From the NCBI RefSeq assembly GCF_000719335.1, contig NZ_JOGB01000001.1, positions 124,001 to 188,000 on the forward strand: a stretch of 64,000 bases of DNA, read 5' to 3'. Every line of letters starts with the position of its first letter. Position 1 is the stretch's first letter. Made by a program: the position numbers and the translations under genes. The notes under the pieces were generated by a model. It saw only the letters and a list, made by a program, of their open reading frames with translations, made no database searches and was not told the origin of the DNA. Shown here one piece after another: positions 7,866 through 16,945 of the stretch. Origin of the DNA: Streptomyces sp. NRRL S-87. Lineage in GTDB: Bacteria; Actinomycetota; Actinomycetes; Streptomycetales; Streptomycetaceae.

Positions 7866-9293
7866 ATGGACACGAGGAACGCGGCCGACGCCGTCGCCGC
7901 CGTGACGGCCACGACCCGGCAGGGGGCGGTCCGCGGCACGCGTGAACACGGCGTCGCCGTCTTCCGCGGGATCCCGTACGCCGCCCCGCCCGTCGGCGCC
8001 CTGCGGTTCGCCGCCCCCGCCCCGCCCGCGCCCTGGGACGGGGTCCGGGACGCCACCGCCTTCGGCCCCACCGCCCCCAAGCCCCCGTACGAGGAGCCCT
8101 TCGCCACCCTGCTGGACGACCCCGTCGTCCCGGGCGAGGACTGCCTGAACCTCAACGTGTGGACCCCCGAGCCCGGGCCCGGCGCCCGGCTGCCGGTCAT
8201 GGTGTGGATCCACGGCGGCGCCCTGACCCGCGGCTCCTCCGCGGTCCCGGTGTACGACGGGTCGGCCTTCGCCCGCGACGGCGTCGTCCTGGTGTCCCTC
8301 AACTACCGGCTCGGGGTGGCCGGCTACGGGCTGTTCCCCGACGCCGTGCCCAACCGGGGCCTGCTCGACCAGATCGCCGCGCTGGAATGGGTCAGGGACA
8401 ACATCGCCGGCTTCGGCGGCGACCCCGACCGGGTGACCGTCTTCGGCGAGTCCGCGGGCGCCATCAGCACCGGCGTGCTGCTCGCCTCGCCCCGGGCCGC
8501 CGGCCTGTTCCGGCAGGCGGTGCTGCAGAGCGGCGCCCCCGAGGCACTGCCGCGACCGCACGTACGGACGATGGTCCGCCGGATGGCCGCCCGGCTGAAG
8601 GTGCCCGCCACCGCGGCCGCCTTCGCCGCGCTCCCGCCGCAGGCGCTGCTCGCGGCCCAGACCGTCGTGCAGCGGCGTTCGAGCCCGCTGCTCGGCGGGC
8701 CCGCGTTCGGCATCGTCGAGGACGGCGACGCGGTGCCCGGGGACCCCCTGGAACGGCTCGTCACCGGGCGGGCGGCCGCCGACGTCCCGCTCCTGATGGG
8801 CTGGACGAGCGAGGAGTACCGGCTCTGGGTGGCCCCCACCGGCCTGCTCCGCCACATGGACCGCCTCGGTCCCGTGACGCTCGCCTTCGGTGCCCTGCGC
8901 GGCCGTGCCACACCGGCGGAGATACGTTCCGCCCGCGCGGCCCGCCCCGGCGCCGCGGCCGGCGAGGTGGTCGGCCAACTGCTCACCGACCGCCTCCTGC
9001 GCGACCCGCTGCGCCGCCTCGCCGCCGCCCCCCGACGGGCCACCGCCCACCTCTACGAGTTCGCCTGGCCCTCGGCGGTCCCCGGCCTCGGCAGCTGCCA
9101 CGCCCTGGAGCTCGGCTTCGTCTTCGACACCCTCGCCATGCCCGGCGCCACCTCGCTCACCGGCCCCGGCGCCCCCCAGCCCCTCGCCGACGCCATGCAC
9201 GCGGCCTGGACCTCCTTCGCCACCACCGGCACCCCCGGTTGGGCCCCCTGGCACCGCTCCGGTTCCCCCCACCGCTTCACCCACCCGGCGTAG
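7866..9293 (+). CDS. Type-B carboxylesterase/lipase family protein
   Basis: 475 residues, cholinesterase/para-nitrobenzyl-esterase family. Signatures: GVAVFRGIPYAAPPVG near the N-terminus, EDCLNLNVWTP, WIHGGAL (oxyanion hole) and FGESAGAIS with nucleophile Ser196. No signal peptide, so cytoplasmic. ATG preceded by an AGGACGAAGGA region. It follows the membrane hydrolase gene by about 100 bp and may be cotranscribed. Broad hydrolysis of carboxylic esters is expected. Confidence 0.88.
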   Translation: MDTRNAADAVAAVTATTRQGAVRGTREHGVAVFRGIPYAAPPVGALRFAAPAPPAPWDGVRDATAFGPTAPKPPYEEPFATLLDDPVVPGEDCLNLNVWTPEPGPGARLPVMVWIHGGALTRGSSAVPVYDGSAFARDGVVLVSLNYRLGVAGYGLFPDAVPNRGLLDQIAALEWVRDNIAGFGGDPDRVTVFGESAGAISTGVLLASPRAAGLFRQAVLQSGAPEALPRPHVRTMVRRMAARLKVPATAAAFAALPPQALLAAQTVVQRRSSPLLGGPAFGIVEDGDAVPGDPLERLVTGRAAADVPLLMGWTSEEYRLWVAPTGLLRHMDRLGPVTLAFGALRGRATPAEIRSARAARPGAAAGEVVGQLLTDRLLRDPLRRLAAAPRRATAHLYEFAWPSAVPGLGSCHALELGFVFDTLAMPGATSLTGPGAPQPLADAMHAAWTSFATTGTPGWAPWHRSGSPHRFTHPA

Positions 9294-9388
9294 CGCGGGA
9301 TCGGACCGGACCGGGCCGGGCGGGTCGAGGGCGGAGCGCCGTAGCGGGCCGGCCACCCCGGGAGACGCCGCCCACCGCGGTCCCGTGG

Positions 9389-10414
9389 TCAGCCGATCCA
9401 CGCGGGGGCGAGGGCGGAGTCCATCAGCCGCTTCGCGACGCCCGAGCCGTCCGCCGGCACCGCGTACAGGTCCGCCCCGAAGTCCCCGGGCAGCGCGTAC
9501 GCGACGGTGTGCGCGTCGGTCCACACGGCCTGGTCGTCGACGTTGCGGGTCTCGGCGAGCGGCCGGTCGGTCAGGTCGGCCAGGTCCAGCACGTACAGCC
9601 GCCACGGGGCGTCGGCGGGCAGTCCGGGCACCCGCTTCTTGAAGGCGATCCGGGTCTCGTCGGGTGACAGGGACGGGCACTCCACGTTGGCGCGCAGGGT
9701 GGTGACGGTACGGGTGGCCAGGTCGCCCCGGACCAGGTACGTCCGCCCCTTCGTGCCGAGCGTGGCGTAGAAGTGCCGGTCGTCGCGGCTGAAGGTGACG
9801 CCCCAGAAGTTCGCGTCCGCCGAGCGGTACCGCTCGCCGTCCTTGATGACGGTGAAGTCCTCGAGGGTCGGCTCCAGCTTCCCGGTCCGGGTGTCGAGGA
9901 CCGAGGCGCGGGTGGAGAAGTCCGTACCGGCGTAACTGTCACCGCCGACGAAGACCGTCCAGGCGACGTACCGGCCGCTGGGGGAGACCCGGGCCCGGGT
10001 GGGGATGCCGGCCAGCGGGTGGTGCGAGCGCTCCTTCAGGTGCGCGTCCAGCACCACCGCCCGGTAGGTGTCCTGGACCGCGCCCCGGACGGCCTGCAGG
10101 CAGACGCCGGTCCCGGCGGCGGCGTGGAAGCGCAGGCAGCGCACCCCGGAGGCGGTCCGCCGGCCGCCGGGCGTGGCGGCGGGTACGGTCGCCAGCTCGT
10201 CCCGGCGCGGCCCCCAGGCCATGTTGCGGAACACGATCCGGCGCCGCCCGTCCGCGACCAGGGAGAACCGGCCGGCCCGTACGTCGGGGCCGCCGGCCTG
10301 CGCCCGGTTCCGGTCGTCCGCCCGCTCGCCGGCCCGCCACACCGCGGCCCCGGCGACGCAGCCGAGGGCGAGGACGGCGGCCAGCAGGATCAGCAGCCGG
10401 TTGCGGTGGGTCAT
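9389..10414 (-). CDS. Secreted/anchored PD40 (TolB-like) beta-propeller protein
   Basis: 341 residues. One N-terminal hydrophobic segment (LLILLAAVLALGCVAGAAV; an uncleaved anchor or lipobox-like LGC, Cys about residue 17) is followed by WD40-like PD40 strands such as VSPSGRYVAWTVFVGGDSYAG, FSRDDRHFYATLG and LSPDETRIAFKKR. No catalytic motif. It is the last gene of a three-gene minus operon; its ATG overlaps the MFS stop by 4 nt (ATGA). A binding or scaffold role outside the membrane is likely. Confidence 0.78.
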   Translation of the reverse strand: MTHRNRLLILLAAVLALGCVAGAAVWRAGERADDRNRAQAGGPDVRAGRFSLVADGRRRIVFRNMAWGPRRDELATVPAATPGGRRTASGVRCLRFHAAAGTGVCLQAVRGAVQDTYRAVVLDAHLKERSHHPLAGIPTRARVSPSGRYVAWTVFVGGDSYAGTDFSTRASVLDTRTGKLEPTLEDFTVIKDGERYRSADANFWGVTFSRDDRHFYATLGTKGRTYLVRGDLATRTVTTLRANVECPSLSPDETRIAFKKRVPGLPADAPWRLYVLDLADLTDRPLAETRNVDDQAVWTDAHTVAYALPGDFGADLYAVPADGSGVAKRLMDSALAPAWIG

Positions 10415-11745
10415 GCGGGGGTCCTTCCTGGAGCGGCGGCGTCGGGGACGGGGGAGGGTTCGGGGCCGGAGGGCGCCAGGCGGGCGGCGAGGAGGAGGCA
10501 CAGGGCCAGTCCGGTCGCCGCGGCGAGCAGCGCCGGGCGTTCCCCCCACGCGCTCCAGGCGGCGCCGAAGGCCAGGGAGCACACGAACCGGGCGAGCGCC
10601 TGGCCCGTCTGTACGACGGCCAGTCCGCCCGCGCGCAGCCCTTCGGGCACGACGCCGGCCGCAGCCGCCATCAGCACGCCGTCGGTGGCGGCGTAGAACA
10701 GCCCGTGCAGGAGCAGGACGGTGTACGGGAGCACGGGGCCCCGCCAGCCGGAGAGCAGCAGCCCGTACGCCAGCAGCAGCGCGACGTGCCCGCCGAGGAA
10801 CACCCGCCACCGTCCGATCCGGTCGGCGAGCCGGCCCAGCGGCAGGGCCAGCAGGAAGAACGCCCCCGCGGTGCCGAGCGGCAGCAGCGCGAACCAGCGG
10901 TCGGCGAGGCCGGTGCGGTGCTGGAGCAGCAGGAAGACGAAGGCGTCGCTGACGGTGGTCAGGCCCAGCAGCAGGGCGCAGAGGCTGATCCGGCGCAGGT
11001 CGCGGCGGCGCAGCAGCCCGAAGGAGGCGCGCAGCGAGGCCCGTTCACGCTCCGGCGGGTGCGCCGGGGCGCCGGCGGCCGTGGCCGCGGCGGCGGCGCG
11101 GCCGGGTACGAACAGGACGAGGACCAGCACCCCGAGCGCGGCCACGCAGGCGCTGACCGTGAACACGGCGTCGTACCCCTCGGCGGCCCGGCGCAGGATC
11201 ACGAAGGCGACCAGGGGGCCGATCAGGGCGCCCGCGGTGTCCATGGCGCGGTGGACGCCGAAGGCCCGGCCGCGTTCGGCGGGTTCGCTGGCCAGGGAGA
11301 TGAGCGCGTCCCGGGGCGCGGTGCGCAAGCCCTTGCCGGTCCGGTCGAGGGCCAGCACGGCGCCGATGCCGGGCAGCGTGTGCGCGAGCAGGAGCAGCGG
11401 CTTGGCGAGGGCGGAGAGCCCGTAGCCGAGGCCGGCGACGGCCTTGTGGCCGCCGGAGCGGTCGGCCAGGTGGCCGCCGGTGAGCCGGACGAGGGCGCTG
11501 ACCCCGTTGTAGAGGCCGTCGAGCAGACCGAACCCGAGCGGGGAGAGGCCGAGGCCGGCGACGAGGTAGAGCGGCAGCACGGCCGTCACCATCTCCGAGG
11601 AGACGTCGGTGACGAGGGAGACCGTGCCGAGGGCGAGCACCGTGGGGGCGACGGCGGCGCGCCGCCCGGGGCGGGAGTCCCGGGCGGCGGCCGTGGGCGT
11701 CGTCACGGGCTGCGCGGGGGTGCCGCGGCTGTCCGCAACGTACAT
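10411..11745 (-). CDS. Major facilitator superfamily transporter
   Basis: 444 residues, 12 predicted membrane helices. The loop between helices 2 and 3 reads GGHLADRSGGHKAV, the MFS motif A. SLVTDVSSEMVTAVLPLYLV at the start of helix 1 is characteristic of a bacterial MFS group. A long Ala-rich central loop separates the halves. It starts 2 nt after the phosphoesterase stop and overlaps the propeller gene by 4 nt, so all three are probably made together. Substrate unknown. Confidence 0.88.
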   Translation of the reverse strand: MYVADSRGTPAQPVTTPTAAARDSRPGRRAAVAPTVLALGTVSLVTDVSSEMVTAVLPLYLVAGLGLSPLGFGLLDGLYNGVSALVRLTGGHLADRSGGHKAVAGLGYGLSALAKPLLLLAHTLPGIGAVLALDRTGKGLRTAPRDALISLASEPAERGRAFGVHRAMDTAGALIGPLVAFVILRRAAEGYDAVFTVSACVAALGVLVLVLFVPGRAAAAATAAGAPAHPPERERASLRASFGLLRRRDLRRISLCALLLGLTTVSDAFVFLLLQHRTGLADRWFALLPLGTAGAFFLLALPLGRLADRIGRWRVFLGGHVALLLAYGLLLSGWRGPVLPYTVLLLHGLFYAATDGVLMAAAAGVVPEGLRAGGLAVVQTGQALARFVCSLAFGAAWSAWGERPALLAAATGLALCLLLAARLAPSGPEPSPVPDAAAPGRTPA

Positions 11746-11747
11746 GG

Positions 11748-12641
11748 TCAGGAGGCCCAGATCCCCGTGATGTCCTTGGCGGTGGCGGCGTTGCCGGCGT
11801 GGGCCGTCAGACCCGCCAGGCCCTCGACGGTGCGCAGCACGTCGTAGTGGTTGTACGTGGTCGACGTGGTCGAGCCCGGGGTCACCGGCTGGCCGTACAG
11901 GACGGTCGGGATGCGGTTGCCGGCCAGGCGGTTGTCCTCGTCGAAGGTGACGATCAGCAGGCTGTTGTGGGTCTTGGCCCAGTCGGCGTACGCCTTGAGG
12001 TTGTTCTGCACCCAGGTGTCACCGGTGCCGACCGAGCAGTCGTGCATGTCGTTGCACAGGTCCGGCACGACGAAGGAGACCTTCGGCAGGGTGGTGAAGT
12101 CGGTCGGGAACTGGCTCATCGTCTTCGCGGTGCTGGTGGGCACGTTGGAGAACGCGAACCAGGGGTTGTGCTTGCGGGCGTAGCGGCCGCTGGAGCAGGT
12201 GGTGGAGCCCTGGCTGGGCAGGCCCTCGTTGTAGCTGCCCCAGCTCTTGCCGGCGGCGATCAGCTCGGAGGCCAGGTTGGCGGCGGAGCTGAAGCCGGGG
12301 GTGTAGCAGCTGTCGCTGGTCACGCCCTGGTTGCCGCCCGAGAACAGCTGGAGGTAGTTGGGCTGGCTCGGGTGCGTGATGCCGTACGACTGCGAGAGGC
12401 TGGCACCGCCCGTCCTGAGCGAGTTGATGTAGGGGGCGCTCGAGCTGCCGATCACCTGGCTGTAGGCGTGGTTCTCGAACACGGCGACCACGATGTGGTC
12501 GGGCTGGGGCAGGGCCGCGGCGTGTGCGTCCTGCGTGCCGCCCAGGCCGGTCCAGATCCCCGCGGCGGCGAGGCTGAGGCCGAAGGCCGAGGCGAGGGCG
12601 GTGACACTGCGGCGGGGCCGGGAGAGCGATATGCCGAGCAC
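11748..12641 (-). CDS. Secreted phosphoesterase (AcpA/phospholipase C-like, PF04185 type)
   Basis: 297 residues. I place the start at GTG 12641 because GGAGGT lies exactly 6 nt before it; the longer in-frame ATG at 12662 has no ribosome site. A Tat/Sec-like signal (RPRRSVTALASAFGLSL) leads to PDHIVVAVFENHAYSQVIG, the metal/nucleophile region of the phosphoesterase family, then HPSQPNYLQLFSG, PDLCNDMHDCS and a late TFDEDN. Expected to hydrolyse phosphomonoesters or phospholipid head groups outside the cell. First gene of the operon. Confidence 0.85.
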   Translation of the reverse strand: MLGISLSRPRRSVTALASAFGLSLAAAGIWTGLGGTQDAHAAALPQPDHIVVAVFENHAYSQVIGSSSAPYINSLRTGGASLSQSYGITHPSQPNYLQLFSGGNQGVTSDSCYTPGFSSAANLASELIAAGKSWGSYNEGLPSQGSTTCSSGRYARKHNPWFAFSNVPTSTAKTMSQFPTDFTTLPKVSFVVPDLCNDMHDCSVGTGDTWVQNNLKAYADWAKTHNSLLIVTFDEDNRLAGNRIPTVLYGQPVTPGSTTSTTYNHYDVLRTVEGLAGLTAHAGNAATAKDITGIWAS

Positions 12642-13257
12642 GGCATGACCTCCGTCAGACATGGTGTGGGGTTGGCGGCGCGACGTAAAGGTAGGGGCGG
12701 CGGGTCCACCGGTCGGCACGGTACGGGTGAAGATCAGGAAAACGGTCGGTGCGGGTCCGGTGGGGACGGGGCCGCCCGTGTGCCGCCGGAACCGTACCGG
12801 CCGCCGTGCGCGCAGGCCAGAGACCTGCCATACCTCCTGGGAATGGCTCGGTGGGCCCTGGTGATTGGGCCGTGCGGGCGGCATATCCGGGCGGCCTCCC
12901 GGGAGGTGGCGGGGCATCAGCCCGGTGCACGGCCTCTGCGGCCCGGCGGCCGACGTGACACGCGTGGCACACCCCGTATCGCGCACGTCGGCGCCGGGTT
13001 CTCCGACCAGGCCGGCGACCACGACCCGCAGGTGGTCCGGCCGGCCCCGGAGCGGCCGCGGGGCGGCGCGGGGCGGCACGGGGCGCGGCCGTGCGCCACC
13101 CGCGGAAGCAGTCGTTCCGTCCCATGCGCCCGCCGTCACGCGCAAGCCGGTACCAGGTCAAGAAACGGTAAAGGAAGCAACGTATCCGGTCGGATTGTCA
13201 TCTTCACGGCCGGATGACAGTTCGCCCCCGAGGGGCATCACCAGTCGGAGCATCGCG
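12642..13257. other. 616-bp divergent intergenic region
   Basis: Lies between the phosphoesterase (-) and the tailed hydrolase (+). I see no convincing gene. It holds a palindrome CCTCCCGGGAGG (12895-12906) and, close to the plus-strand gene, an inverted repeat TGTCATC/GATGACA (13197-13203 and 13213-13219) preceded by a GGAAGC...GTCA arrangement that could be an ECF-type promoter. The open frames here lack ribosome sites. Confidence 0.5.
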
Positions 13258-15147
13258 ATGTCCTACGGACCCAACGGGTCGAACACCCCCGCCCAGGGCC
13301 ACGGCCGCCAGGGGAACCCCGAGGGGTACCCGGAGCACGGCGACCACCCGCCGCACCAGGCCCCCGGCCAGGTGTACGGGCAGCAGCCCCACGGCGGCCA
13401 GGGGCGCCAAGGGCAGGGCCAGGCCTACGAAGGGCATGCCCACGAAGGGCAGGCGTACGAAGGCCAGGCGTACGGCGGCGGGCCCCAGGGCGCGCCGGCG
13501 TACGGGGCCCGGCCGCCCGGTGGCCCGGGCCGCGGGCAGCAGTCGTACGGCGACCAGGGCACGATGCACCTGCGCGGCGTCGGCCAGGGCCCGGGCGGCC
13601 CCGGCGCCGTGCCGCCGGTCGCCGACCAGGGGACCGTGCACCTGCGCGCCGGCGACCCCGCCCGGGCCCAGGGCTACGCCCAGCGGCCCCACCCCGGCGC
13701 CCCGCAGCAGGCCGGGCACGGCGGCGCGGCCCCCCGCGACTACCCCGGGTACGCCGCGCCGCGGGCGCCGTACGAGGACCGGGCCCCCTACGGATCCCCG
13801 GCCGCGCACGAGGCCCGGGCGTCCTACGGCTCGCACGCCCCGGCCCAGGCCCCCGCGCAGGCCCCGTACGAGCCCCCCTTCACCTACGACCAGGGCCGCC
13901 CGTACCGCCCCGCGCCCGACCGGGCGGCCTCCGGAGGCCCGCACGGCCACGCCGCCGACGGATACGACCGGGGGCGTCCGTACGACGCCGACAGCGCGTA
14001 CGACGCCGGCCGCGGCCACGACGGCGGTCGCGGCCGCGACGACGACCGCGGGCACGACGACGAGCCGCCCCGCCGCCGCTCCCGCGCCCGCCGCTGGCTG
14101 ATCGGCTCCGCCGTGGTCGCGGTGCTCGGCGTCGGCGCCTGGCAGACCATGAGCTACTACGAGATACCCCCCTTCACCGACAAGGGCGACCCGGTCTCCT
14201 TCGACCAGACGCCCTCCGGGGGCGACTCCGGCTCCGACGCCGGCGGCGCGTCCAAGGCCAAGCCGGCCGACTCCAAGACCCTCATGCCGACCGGCCCGAA
14301 GGCCGCGTTCAAGGTCGCCAACACCCTCGACGACGGCACGAAGATCGGCGTGGTGACGTACGAGGGCAGGAAGTCGGGCTTCACCGGCAAGGTCTGGGTC
14401 TGGGCCCCCAAGGAGTACTCGGACCCGAAGTACGCCAAGAGCGGCTTCCCGGTGCTGATCGCGCTGCCGGGCGGCGCCGGCTACCCCATGAACTACTGGA
14501 TGGGCACCGACCTCAAACTCCAGTCGAGCATCACCCAGTGGTACCAGGAGGGCAAGAGCAAGCCCTTCCTGCTGGCGATGCCCGTGCAGAACCCGCAGCC
14601 GGACACCGACGGCACCTACTGGGACGGCAGCGACATCCCCGGCCAGCCCAAGATGGGCACCTGGCTGACCGAGGACGTCCCGCAGCTGATGAAGGAGAAC
14701 TTCCGCACCATCAAGTCCCGTGACGGATGGGCGTTCATGGGCTCCTCCACCGGCGGGTTCAACGGCCTCAAGGCCGTGCTGCAGAAGCCCGACCAGTTCA
14801 AGGCCGTGGTCGCCTCCGGCCCGGACGTCGTCCCGGACTCGCGGCTGTGGAAGGGCCACGAGAAGGAGAAGCAGGAGAACAACCCGCAGGTCCTCGCGCA
14901 GCGCCTGATCGACCGCAAGGGCCCGGACGTCTACCTCGCCTTCCAGGTCGGCACGAACGAGAGCAACCCCAGGACCCTGCCCGACGTGCAGAAGTTCATC
15001 GCCACGTACGGCAAGGGCCCGATCCACACCAGCCTGCGGATCATCCAGGGCGGCAAGCACAACGCGGCGACCTACGTCCCCAACATGGGCGAGGGGCCGA
15101 TCCAGTTCATCAGCGAGCACATGGAGGGCCCCACGCCCTCCTCGTGA
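13258..15147 (+). CDS. Surface alpha/beta hydrolase with long disordered cytoplasmic tail
   Basis: 629 residues. Residues 1-275 are a low-complexity Gly/Pro/Tyr/His/Gln tail with small internal repeats (YEGQAYEGQAY; DQGTMHLRG and DQGTVHLRAG). A basic patch RRRSRARRW and one membrane helix (about 280-296) follow, then a linker and an extracellular hydrolase domain with nucleophile motif MGSSTGGF (Ser497) and a late GGKHNAATY His. ATG preceded by CGGAG at 7 nt. The hydrolase domain matches the one at 6623-7759. The tail resembles phase-separating or scaffold-binding segments; its role is unknown. Confidence 0.8.
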   Translation: MSYGPNGSNTPAQGHGRQGNPEGYPEHGDHPPHQAPGQVYGQQPHGGQGRQGQGQAYEGHAHEGQAYEGQAYGGGPQGAPAYGARPPGGPGRGQQSYGDQGTMHLRGVGQGPGGPGAVPPVADQGTVHLRAGDPARAQGYAQRPHPGAPQQAGHGGAAPRDYPGYAAPRAPYEDRAPYGSPAAHEARASYGSHAPAQAPAQAPYEPPFTYDQGRPYRPAPDRAASGGPHGHAADGYDRGRPYDADSAYDAGRGHDGGRGRDDDRGHDDEPPRRRSRARRWLIGSAVVAVLGVGAWQTMSYYEIPPFTDKGDPVSFDQTPSGGDSGSDAGGASKAKPADSKTLMPTGPKAAFKVANTLDDGTKIGVVTYEGRKSGFTGKVWVWAPKEYSDPKYAKSGFPVLIALPGGAGYPMNYWMGTDLKLQSSITQWYQEGKSKPFLLAMPVQNPQPDTDGTYWDGSDIPGQPKMGTWLTEDVPQLMKENFRTIKSRDGWAFMGSSTGGFNGLKAVLQKPDQFKAVVASGPDVVPDSRLWKGHEKEKQENNPQVLAQRLIDRKGPDVYLAFQVGTNESNPRTLPDVQKFIATYGKGPIHTSLRIIQGGKHNAATYVPNMGEGPIQFISEHMEGPTPSS

Positions 15148-15223
15148 CCCCCGGACCGCCGCCGCGCCCGCCGCCCGCCTCCCTCCCCCCGGAGCGCGGC
15201 GGGCCGGCGGCCCGCACCACCCG

Positions 15224-15262
15224 CACCCGGGGGCCGGGGAGGATCCGCAGGGCCCCCGGGTG
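15224..15262. terminator. Hairpin terminator after the tailed hydrolase
   Basis: 12-bp perfect G/C stem (15224-15235 with 15251-15262), 15-nt loop, between the hydrolase stop and the MocR promoter. Confidence 0.6.
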
Positions 15263-15267
15263 TCCGA

Positions 15268-15290
15268 GAACGGACGTTCGATCCTATGAT
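15268..15290 (+). promoter_or_regulatory. MocR gene promoter with SOS-box-like element
   Basis: TATGAT (15285-15290) is a near-consensus -10 only 8 nt from the ATG, so the mRNA is probably leaderless. GAAC-GGAC-GTTC (15268-15279), directly upstream, matches the GAAC-N4-GTTC core of actinobacterial LexA boxes, with one flank off (A before GAAC). Confidence 0.5.
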
Positions 15291-15298
15291 CGGCTGCC

Positions 15299-16708
15299 AT
15301 GACTGAATCCGGTTGCTGGTCGGTCGCGGGCGTCGACCTGCACGTCGACCTCGACGCGGCGGGCGGCCGGCGGGCGGCCCTCGAACACGGCCTGCGCGAC
15401 GCCATCCGCACCGGCCGGCTGCTCTCCCGGGCCCGGCTGCCCTCGACCCGCCGCCTCGCCGCCGAACTCGGCCTCTCCCGCGGCACCGTGCAGGCCGCCT
15501 ACGACCAGCTGACCGCCGAGGGATACCTGACCGCCCGGCGCGGCGCCGGCACGGTCGTCGCCGCCCCGCTCGCCGGGACCGGCCGGGCCCCCGCCCCGGA
15601 GGGCCGCGGCCCCGCGGCCCCCGCCCACGACCTGCGCCCCGGCAACCCCGACGTCTCCACCTTCCCCGTCGCCGCCTGGCTGCGCGCCGTCCGCCGCTCG
15701 CTGGGCTCCGCCGCCCCCGAGACGTACGGCTACGGCGACCCGCGCGGCCGCATCGAACTGCGCACCGCCCTCACCGAGTACCTCGGCCGCACCCGGGGCG
15801 TGGTGGCCCACCCCGGCCGGATCGTCATCACCTCCGGCTACGTCCAGGCGCTGGCCCTGCTCGCCCGCCTGGTGGCGGAGCGGGGCGGCCGGACCGTCGC
15901 CATGGAGGACCCGGGCCTCGGCTTCCACCGGGAGGTGGTGCGCCGCCGCGGCCTGGAGGTCGTACCGCTGCCCGTCGACGGGCGGGGCGCGCGCTGTGCG
16001 GAGCTCGGCGCGGCCGACGCGGCCGTGGTCACCCCGGCCCACCAGTACCCGACCGGCGTGCCGCTGCACCCGGCCCGGCGGCGCGAGCTCACCGAATGGG
16101 CCGGGGCCCGCGGCGCCTTGGTGGTGGAGGACGACTACGACGGCGAGTTCCGGTACGACCGCCAGCCGATCGGTGCCCTCCAGGGCACCGCACCCGCGCA
16201 GGTGGCCTACCTGGGCACGGTCTCGAAGTCCCTGGCCCCGGCCCTGCGCCTGGCCTGGATGGTGCTGCCCGAGGAGCTCGTCGACCCCGTCGTCGACCTC
16301 AAGCTGCACGCGGACCACCACACGGAGACCCTCGGCCAGCTCGCCCTCGCCGAGATGATCACCGGTCACGCCTACGACCGCCACATCCGGGCCGCCCGGA
16401 TGCGCTACCGGCGCCGCCGTGACCAGCTCGTGGCCCGGCTGGGCGCCGCCGGCCGCGTCCAGGGCATCGCGGCGGGCCTGCACGCCCTCGTGATGCTGCC
16501 CGAGGGCGGCCCGGTGGAGGCGGACCTGCACGCCCGGGCCGCCGCGGCGGGCCTCGCCCTCGGCTGGCTCGACGACCACTGGCAGGCCCCGCACGCAACC
16601 GCCCCGGACCGCCGCCAGGGCCTGGTCGTCGGCTACGGCACTCCGCGCGAACGCGACTGGCCGGCCGCGCTCGACGCACTCGCGGACCTGCTCGACGGGG
16701 CCGGGTAG
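15299..16708 (+). CDS. MocR/PdxR-type regulator (GntR HTH fused to aminotransferase domain)
   Basis: 469 residues. The N-terminal winged helix (about 25-85: RLPSTRRLAAELGLSRGTVQAAYDQL) is GntR-like. The remainder is a class-I aminotransferase fold with the PLP lysine in TVSKSLAPALRL (Lys310) and VEDDYDGEFRYD upstream. Such regulators sense PLP or amino-acid-related ligands and usually control neighbouring genes. The MFS exporter 237 bp downstream, whose promoter has an inverted repeat, is the natural target. Confidence 0.9.
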   Translation: MTESGCWSVAGVDLHVDLDAAGGRRAALEHGLRDAIRTGRLLSRARLPSTRRLAAELGLSRGTVQAAYDQLTAEGYLTARRGAGTVVAAPLAGTGRAPAPEGRGPAAPAHDLRPGNPDVSTFPVAAWLRAVRRSLGSAAPETYGYGDPRGRIELRTALTEYLGRTRGVVAHPGRIVITSGYVQALALLARLVAERGGRTVAMEDPGLGFHREVVRRRGLEVVPLPVDGRGARCAELGAADAAVVTPAHQYPTGVPLHPARRRELTEWAGARGALVVEDDYDGEFRYDRQPIGALQGTAPAQVAYLGTVSKSLAPALRLAWMVLPEELVDPVVDLKLHADHHTETLGQLALAEMITGHAYDRHIRAARMRYRRRRDQLVARLGAAGRVQGIAAGLHALVMLPEGGPVEADLHARAAAAGLALGWLDDHWQAPHATAPDRRQGLVVGYGTPRERDWPAALDALADLLDGAG

Positions 16709-16755
16709 CGGAGCGGCGGGCGCCCGGCCCGGCGGGACGCCGGGTCGGGCGGGAA

Positions 16756-16815
16756 GTGGCCCGGTCGCACGGGTCGCGAATGGACCTGGGGGCCGGGCCA
16801 CCGGGTCCGTAGGGT
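16756..16815 (+). promoter_or_regulatory. Promoter/operator of the MFS gene after mocR
   Basis: GTGGCCCGG (16756-16764) and CCGGGCCAC (16793-16801) are perfect 9-bp inverted arms, followed by TAGGGT (16810-16815) as -10. Placement suits control by the adjacent MocR protein. Confidence 0.45.
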
Positions 16816-16945
16816 CGAAGTACCGGTCGAGCGGGGGCGGTTGGCGCCCGCCGCCCCCGCCGCTGGCGCCCGGCGCCCCCGCCGGCGCCCCCGGCCCGGT
16901 GACCCGACCGCCCCGCCCCGCTGCCCCCGGAGATGCCCCCCCCCG

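Noticed and set aside
12641..12662. Longer start (ATG 12662) for the phosphoesterase
   Set aside because: No ribosome site precedes it, while GGAGGT is ideally placed for GTG 12641.
12655..13161. Possible 168-residue gene in the 616-bp gap
   Set aside because: Arg/Pro/Gly-rich translation, no start signal, overlaps promoter elements of both flanking genes.
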